Assembly: GCA_035651055.1 (NCBI GenBank)
Contig: DASRGK010000115.1
Span: forward strand, 1-10,594
Reading direction: 5' to 3'
DNA: 10,594 bases
Source of the DNA: JAFKKF01 sp035651055
GTDB lineage: Bacteria > Pseudomonadota > Alphaproteobacteria > Rhizobiales > Kaistiaceae
The notes below the pieces were generated by a model. It ran no database searches. It saw only the letters and a list, made by a program, of their open reading frames with translations, and had not been told where the DNA came from. A program made the translations under genes and the position numbers. Below, piece after piece: positions 6,415 to 10,594 of this stretch. Every line of letters begins with the position of its first letter. Positions within the stretch are counted from its first letter, which is position 1.

Positions 6415-7452
6415 CTACTGCACGCCGCCGGCGGGGGGCGGGTTGGGAATCGGCTCGGGCGGGATCGGGACTTCCTCGTCGATCCGCTCGTCGCCCGAAA
6501 CCGGCGCGGCGTCCGCGGCGGCCGGGTCGAGCGTGATCGGCGGCGGCTCCGTGCCGGGGGGAAGCGCGCCGGCGCCCGGTGCAGCCGTGCCGAGCGCGGA
6601 GGGACCGGGCGCCGGCTGCAGCGTCGGGTCGTTGTCCGGGGTCGAGGCGAGAATCTTCTCGATGCTCTTCACGTAGTTGCTGTCGTCGGCCGGCGGGGCG
6701 GCGGCGGTCGCCGGCGGCGCGAGCGGCGCCGGGCCGGGAGCAAGCACCACCGGCGCGGCGGGCGCCGCATCGGTGAAGCGGCCCTCGACGACGGCGGGCG
6801 CTACCGGGACGACGTCGGGGCGCGCCCGCGGAACCGGCGGGATGGCGGCGACCGAAGTCGCCGCGGGTTCGGCCACCGGCTTTGCGAAGGTCACATCGCG
6901 CGTTGCCGGCGCATCGGCGGCAGGCTCGGTCGATACCGCGTTCGCCGCCTGCGACTCTTCGAGGTCGGTCAACTGCTTCCGCAGTTCCGCCGTCTTCACG
7001 CGCGCGGCCTCGACCGTCTCCTCGGTGGTCCGGGCGAGGTCGTCTATCTGCTGGCGAAGCTGGAGGATCTGGGCCGCGATGTCGCCGGCGGGAGTGGTGA
7101 CGGGCGCGGCGGCATGGTCGCCCGTCCCGAGCGGCACCATAGCAAGGACGCCGATGCCAACCGCAACCACCAGCACAGCGGCGAGCGCGGCGATGCCGAG
7201 CCAGCGCGGGCGGCGCGGCGCGGAAAGCGCCTCGACCGCCGCGTCGACATCCTCGATGCCGTAGAGATCGCCGCCGTCGAGGCGGTCGGCAGCCCCGACA
7301 TGGGGAACTTCCTCCGCCGTCAGATGCGGTTCGATCCGGCCATCCTCGACCCGCGCCGAGCCACCGCCGGGCGCTTCCCGCTCCGGCGGGATTCGCGAAT
7401 AGGTCACGGCGGGACCGCGCGCGTCCGGTATCTGCCTGCGGTCGTCGCTCAA
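6415..7452 (-). CDS. single-pass membrane protein with coiled coil and Ala/Pro-rich tail, function unknown
   Basis: I do not recognise a family. With the TTG start at 7452 the product has 345 residues. An acidic N-terminal cytoplasmic part (about 1-80) ends in a basic patch (APRRPRW), followed by a hydrophobic segment at about 84-108 (WLGIAALAAVLVVAVGIGVL), predicting N-in topology. Next comes a probable coiled coil (about 120-165: ILQLRQQIDDLARTTEETVE and AELRKQLTDLEES), then some 180 residues rich in Ala and Pro that should lie in the periplasm. A short less-biased stretch NYVKSIEKILAS (about 260-272) may be a conserved helix. The TTG is preferred to the GTG at 7476 because GAGGGG stands 6 bases before it (plus strand 7459-7464) while the GTG has none. 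The shape recalls envelope-spanning anchor proteins (TolA- or TonB-like layout), an analogy only. It is divergent from the GST gene. Confidence 0.7.
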   Translation of the reverse strand: MSDDRRQIPDARGPAVTYSRIPPEREAPGGGSARVEDGRIEPHLTAEEVPHVGAADRLDGGDLYGIEDVDAAVEALSAPRRPRWLGIAALAAVLVVAVGIGVLAMVPLGTGDHAAAPVTTPAGDIAAQILQLRQQIDDLARTTEETVEAARVKTAELRKQLTDLEESQAANAVSTEPAADAPATRDVTFAKPVAEPAATSVAAIPPVPRARPDVVPVAPAVVEGRFTDAAPAAPVVLAPGPAPLAPPATAAAPPADDSNYVKSIEKILASTPDNDPTLQPAPGPSALGTAAPGAGALPPGTEPPPITLDPAAADAAPVSGDERIDEEVPIPPEPIPNPPPAGGVQ

Positions 7453-7607
7453 CGGGTTCCCCTCGATGTTCTGCACATGGCCGTAGAGACCAGCGCATTG
7501 CGGACCTTTCGTGGCACAAGTCGGCCGCTTGTGGGGCCATTTTTGTGCCCCGACGATGGCCGCCGCGCTATTCTGCAGCGGCGACTTCCCCAGCGACGGA
7601 CCAGGTC

Positions 7608-8321
7608 ATGGCTTACGAATTGTACTACTGGCCGGGAATTCAGGGCCGCGGCGAGTTCGTCCGTTTGGCCTTCGAGGCGACTGGAACCGCCTTTGCCGAT
7701 GTCGGGCGCGGCCCGAACGGCGTGAGGAAGCTGATGGCCGTGCTCTCGGGCAAGGGCGTCCCTCACGGCAATTTCGCGCCGCCGGTGCTGAAGCACGGAC
7801 GCGTCGTCGTCGGCCAGACGGCCAACATCCTCTTCTACCTCGGCCCGCGCCTCGGTCTTGTGCCGGCGGCCGAGAGCCTCCGGCTGTGGACGCACCAGAT
7901 CCAGTTGACGATCACCGACCTCGTCGCCGAGGCTCACGACACCCATCACCCGCTGGGGCCCGACCTCTATTACGAGGACCAGAAGCCGGAAGCCAAACGC
8001 CGCGCCGAGCTTTTCCGGAAGAACCGGATGCCGAAGTTCCTCGGCTGGTTCGAGGAAATCCTCAGCGCGAACGGACGCGGACGGCATCTCGTCGGCAACC
8101 GCCTCACCTATGCCGATCTCTCGCTCTTCCAGGTCGTCGAAGGGCTGCGCTACGCATTCCCGGAGACGATGGCAAAGACGGAGAAGGACTACCCGCTTCT
8201 GGTTGCCCTCCACGGGCGCGTGGCGGAGATGCCGAATATCGCCGCCTACCTCGCCAGCCCGCGCCGGTTGCCGTTCAACGAGCATGGGATATTCCGGCAC
8301 TACCCGGAGTTGGAAGCCTGA
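7608..8321 (+). CDS. glutathione S-transferase family protein
   Basis: The 237-residue protein has the two-domain GST layout. The N-terminal thioredoxin-like domain (about 1-82) opens with YELYYWPGIQGRGEFVRLAF (3-22), where a Tyr near residue 6-7 is at the usual catalytic position of Tyr-type GSTs; FAPPVL (56-61) supplies the cis-Pro, and GQTANILFYLG (69-79) the glutathione-binding loop, with Gln-Thr where many GSTs have Glu/Gln-Ser. The helical domain (about 88-220) contains LTYADLSLF (166-174), the conserved N-capping box, and ends PRRLPFNEHGIFRHYPEL. The likely role is conjugation or reduction of electrophiles or peroxides with glutathione in the cytoplasm; the substrate is unknown. ATG 7608 was chosen because the fold starts there; upstream codons in frame are not GST-like. 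The Shine-Dalgarno is poor (AGG only). The nearby trxB and LsrB-like genes fit a redox neighbourhood. Confidence 0.9.
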   Translation: MAYELYYWPGIQGRGEFVRLAFEATGTAFADVGRGPNGVRKLMAVLSGKGVPHGNFAPPVLKHGRVVVGQTANILFYLGPRLGLVPAAESLRLWTHQIQLTITDLVAEAHDTHHPLGPDLYYEDQKPEAKRRAELFRKNRMPKFLGWFEEILSANGRGRHLVGNRLTYADLSLFQVVEGLRYAFPETMAKTEKDYPLLVALHGRVAEMPNIAAYLASPRRLPFNEHGIFRHYPELEA

Positions 8322-8334
8322 GCCTCAAACAAAG

Positions 8335-8360
8335 GCCGGGCCGTCGAAGGCCCGGCAGTT
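8335..8360 (+). terminator. GST gene terminator
   Basis: GCCGGGCC (8335-8342) and GGCCCGGC (8349-8356) form a perfect 8-bp stem with a 6-base loop, 13 bases after the GST stop codon and followed by AGTTGT. The position and stem strength favour a rho-independent terminator, though the T-tract is short and interrupted. Confidence 0.65.
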
Positions 8361-8480
8361 GTGCCGCAGCGGGAACGCTCCGCGCGACTTTCCAGAGGGA
8401 ACAGCCGGCCCGACCAATCGATCGCAGGGAGGAGAAACGACCGAATCACCGTGCCGACGCTGAGAGTTTAGGCTTCGAGT

Positions 8481-8523
8481 GCCGAATGTATCGGCAATAT
8501 GAAACGATGATGAAAGTTTCATC
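8481..8523. other. AT-rich palindromes between convergent genes
   Basis: GCCGA/TCGGC (8481-8485, 8491-8495) is a small hairpin. Next to it GATGAAAGTTTCATC (8509-8523) is a 15-base palindrome with one central base, and ATGAAAC (8499-8505) can alternatively pair with GTTTCAT (8516-8522). They lie 40-80 bases beyond the lsrB stop and may belong to its transcript end or be a protein-binding site. No gene is seen in 8322-8562. Confidence 0.35.
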
Positions 8524-8562
8524 CCGCCGAGACAAATCTGCAACAGAACGGGTCACCGGCGG

Positions 8563-9453
8563 TCAATACGACCAGTTCTGCGCTTTCGACAGGATGAAAT
8601 CGCGGAAGACATGCACCCGCGCCGAGTTCTTCAGTTCGGCGGGATAGACGAAATAGGCGGCAAAACTCGGCACATCGGCCTCCGGGATGAGGCGCTCGAG
8701 CTGCGAGTCGTGCTCGACCATGTAGTCGGGCAGGACGGCGATGCCGATGCCCCGCGCCACCGCATTCTTGATCGAGAAGATGTTGTTGATGCGGAGCACC
8801 GGCGTGCGCGGATCGTTGCGGTCGCGCCCTGCCGTCTCCAGCCAGTTCACGTCGCGCAGATATTGCGGGATGGGCTGGCCGTAGCTGACGATCCGGTGCT
8901 GGTCGACCTCGGCGATCGAGGCCGGCCGTCCGTGGGTGGCGAGGTAGGACGGATGCCCGTAGACGTGCATGTGGACGGTGAAGAGCCTCCGCTGGATGAG
9001 GTCGGGCTGGACCGGCTGGCGGAGGCGGATCGCCACGTCCGCCTCGCGCATGCCGAGGTCGAGTTCGCCGTCGTCGAAGATGAGGTGGACGTTGACCCCG
9101 GGGTGGAGGTCGACGAATTCGTGGATGCGGTCGGTGAGCCAGGTCGAGCCGAGGCCGACCGTGGTGGTGATGCGAAGCGTCCCCTCGGGCTTCTCGTTGG
9201 AGGCCGTCAGCCGCGAGCGCACCGCCTCGAGCTTGGCCATCACCTCGCTCGCGGCGCGGAAGAGATGCTCGCCCTGCTCGGTGAGGATGAGGCCGCGGGC
9301 GTGGCGGTGGAAAAGCGGCACGCCGAGGTCCTGTTCGAGCGCGCCGACCTGCCGGCTCACCGCCGACTGGCTCATGTTGAGCGCCTCGCCGGCATGGGTG
9401 AAGGACCCCGCCTGGGCGGCCGCCTGGAAGATGCGGAGCTTGTCCCAGTCCAT
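8563..9453 (-). CDS. lsrB: LysR-type regulator, LsrB/VtlR-like
   Basis: The 296-residue protein has the LysR layout: a winged helix-turn-helix at 2-61 (LRIFQAAAQAGSFTHAGEAL, MSQSAVSRQVGALEQDLGVP, LFHRHARGLILTEQG) and a periplasmic-binding-protein-like effector domain from about 92 on. The sequence agrees closely, from memory, with LsrB of Sinorhizobium/Agrobacterium and VtlR of Brucella (MDWDKLRIF start, RLFTVHMHVY in the middle, VFRDFILSKAQNWSY at the end). In those species the gene also follows trxB and controls oxidative-stress, surface-polysaccharide or small-RNA genes needed in the host. ATG 9453 is preferred over an ORF start 18 codons upstream because MDWDKLR is the family N-terminus; a GGA about 12 bases upstream is a weak Shine-Dalgarno. 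The protein contains no cysteine. It lies 180 bases downstream of trxB, same strand, convergent with the GST gene. Confidence 0.88.
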   Translation of the reverse strand: MDWDKLRIFQAAAQAGSFTHAGEALNMSQSAVSRQVGALEQDLGVPLFHRHARGLILTEQGEHLFRAASEVMAKLEAVRSRLTASNEKPEGTLRITTTVGLGSTWLTDRIHEFVDLHPGVNVHLIFDDGELDLGMREADVAIRLRQPVQPDLIQRRLFTVHMHVYGHPSYLATHGRPASIAEVDQHRIVSYGQPIPQYLRDVNWLETAGRDRNDPRTPVLRINNIFSIKNAVARGIGIAVLPDYMVEHDSQLERLIPEADVPSFAAYFVYPAELKNSARVHVFRDFILSKAQNWSY

Positions 9454-9510
9454 CGCTAGTGTTCCGCGCCTGGCGGGCTGGAAGACGACGCGGCGCCGCC
9501 ACGCCACGCG

Positions 9511-9531
9511 CCTCCCCGATAACCGGGGAGG
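9511..9531 (-). terminator. hairpin between trxB and lsrB
   Basis: CCTCCCCG (9511-9518) and CGGGGAGG (9524-9531) form an 8-bp perfect stem with a 5-base loop in the 180-base gap after trxB. No T-tract follows on the minus strand. It may attenuate read-through into lsrB or be a palindromic repeat remnant, so lsrB could have its own promoter between 9454 and 9510. Confidence 0.4.
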
Positions 9532-9633
9532 GAGCGAGCAGCGCCGATGGCCCCTGCCCTCTGCCGCAAGCGGCCTTGATGCTTCGATCGCCGGCCCGAT
9601 GCCATCGCAATATGAACCATCACCGGCGGCAGC

Positions 9634-10594
9634 CTACTCCGCCGCTTCGGCGTTCACGTGCTGGTGCGCGAGGAACTTTTCCGTCTCGAGCGCGGCCATG
9701 CAGCCCTGCCCGGCGGCGGTCACCGCCTGGCGGAACGTGTCGTCGGTGACGTCACCCGCGGCAAAGATTCCGGGCACGCTGGTCGCGGTCGAATCGGGCG
9801 CGGTCCAGATGTAGCCGTTCGGCTTCATCCTGAGCTGGCCGCCGACGAGCGCCGTCGCAGGCGCGTGGCCGATGGCGACGAAGACGCCGTCGGTCTTCAG
9901 TTCGCTGACCGCGCCGGTCTTGACGTTCCTGAGCTTCACCGCCCGCACCACCGGCGGCGGACCGGCTTCGCCGATCACTTCCTCGACGACGCTGTCCCAG
10001 ACGACGTTCACCTTGTGATTCGCGAAGAGCCGCGCCTGCAGGATCTTCTCGGCGCGAAACTCGTCGCGGCGATGGACGAGCGTGACCCTGGAGGCAAAGC
10101 GGGTGAGGAAGAGCGCGTCCTCGACGGCGGTGTTGCCGCCGCCAACCACCACCACCTCGCGGCCGCGGAAGAAGAAGCCGTCGCAGGTGGCGCAGGCGGA
10201 GACGCCGAAGCCGCGGTAGAGGCGCTCCGAGGGAAGCTCCAGCCACTTGGCGGTGGCGCCGGTGGCAAGGATCACGGCATCGGCGGTGTAGGTCACGCCG
10301 CTGTCGCCGTGGAGACGGAACGGACGCAGGTTGAAATCGACCGAGGTGATCGTGTCGGTGACGATGCGGGTGCCGAAATGCTCGGCCTGGAGGCGCATCT
10401 GCTCCATCAGCCACGGGCCCTGGATGACGTCGGCGAAGCCCGGATAGTTCTCGACGTCGGTGGTGTCGGTAAGCTGGCCGCCGGTCTGGACGCCCGAGAT
10501 CATCACCGGTTCGAGCATGGCGCGCGCGGCATAGATGGCGGCGGTATAGCCGGCCGGGCGGCAGATTTTCTCCCCAACCTTCCGCGCCATCGAC
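9634..10594 (-). CDS. trxB: thioredoxin reductase TrxB, 5' end at window edge abnormal
   Basis: TrxB uses NADPH and FAD to reduce thioredoxin in the cytoplasm. Strong signatures are visible, numbered from an in-frame ATG at 10590: PAGYTAAIYAARAMLEP (12-28); GGQLTDTTDVENYPGF (37-52); the redox-active dithiol CATC (133-136); the NADPH-binding GGGNTA (150-155); and the second FAD motif FAAGDVTDD (276-284). Length and order fit the low-molecular-weight bacterial enzyme. The first FAD-binding motif should read GSGPAG, but the residues just before PAG are GEKICR, so both glycines of GxG are missing; similarity to TrxB stops at base 10557. Whether 10590 is the real start cannot be settled. The LsrB-like gene follows on the same strand. 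Confidence 0.93.
   Translation of the reverse strand, partial: SMARKVGEKICRPAGYTAAIYAARAMLEPVMISGVQTGGQLTDTTDVENYPGFADVIQGPWLMEQMRLQAEHFGTRIVTDTITSVDFNLRPFRLHGDSGVTYTADAVILATGATAKWLELPSERLYRGFGVSACATCDGFFFRGREVVVVGGGNTAVEDALFLTRFASRVTLVHRRDEFRAEKILQARLFANHKVNVVWDSVVEEVIGEAGPPPVVRAVKLRNVKTGAVSELKTDGVFVAIGHAPATALVGGQLRMKPNGYIWTAPDSTATSVPGIFAAGDVTDDTFRQAVTAAGQGCMAALETEKFLAHQHVNAEAAE

Noticed and set aside
6143..7540. Long open frames overlapping the membrane-protein gene in other frames and on the other strand
   Set aside because: Their products are Arg/Gly/Ala-rich. Only the 6415-7452 frame shows a membrane span, a coiled coil and a start with a ribosome-binding site.
7449..8300. 283-codon minus-strand frame opposite the GST gene
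   Set aside because: Shadow; the plus-strand frame is a full-length GST, and this one has no recognisable domain.
8611..9459. 282-codon plus-strand frame opposite the LysR gene
   Set aside because: Shadow; the minus-strand frame is a complete LysR protein.

Overview
The window looks like chromosomal DNA of a high-GC alphaproteobacterium, most likely a member of the Hyphomicrobiales (Rhizobiales). The reasons are the dnaG-rpoD pair with alphaproteobacterial RpoD and DnaG sequence, a trxB gene followed by an LsrB/VtlR-type LysR regulator (a rhizobial and Brucella arrangement), a BrnT/BrnA toxin-antitoxin pair, and intergenic palindromic repeats of the kind scattered through Rhizobiales genomes. 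Genus cannot be told from the sequence alone. The odd total length and a damaged gene at the right edge suggest the window may be a whole contig.

Layout, left to right. 1-294 (+) is the 3' half of a VOC/glyoxalase-fold gene. 295-1060 holds no convincing gene: a possible terminator, a dense block of GC-rich nested hairpins (about 500-700) of unknown meaning, a 92-bp cloverleaf-like palindromic repeat (871-962) and the rpoD terminator region. 1061-3109 (-) is rpoD, the housekeeping sigma factor, and 3283-5205 (-) is dnaG, the replicative primase, with every zinc ligand of its N-terminal domain replaced. Divergent from dnaG, a good sigma-70-type promoter overlapped by a perfect 14-bp palindrome leads into brnT-brnA (5542-6136, +), a small module that looks inserted. 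6137-6414 carries an inverted pair of palindromic repeats. 6415-7452 (-) encodes an unrecognised single-pass membrane protein with a coiled coil and a long Ala/Pro-rich tail. 7608-8321 (+) is a glutathione S-transferase-fold protein. 8563-9453 (-) is the lsrB/vtlR-like regulator, and 9634 to the right edge (-) is trxB.

The genes fall into three functional groups. dnaG and rpoD are the macromolecular-synthesis pair (primer synthesis and promoter recognition). trxB, the LysR regulator and the GST form a redox and stress neighbourhood: thioredoxin reduction, a regulator whose rhizobial relatives control oxidative-stress and envelope genes, and a thiol-transferase-fold protein. brnTA is an autoregulated ribonuclease toxin-antitoxin module placed between the two.

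I did not find an obviously new multi-gene system. The points most worth checking are the brnTA operator arrangement, the unexplained hairpin block at 500-700, the loss of the FAD-binding glycine motif at the edge of trxB, and the cysteine-free LsrB homologue.
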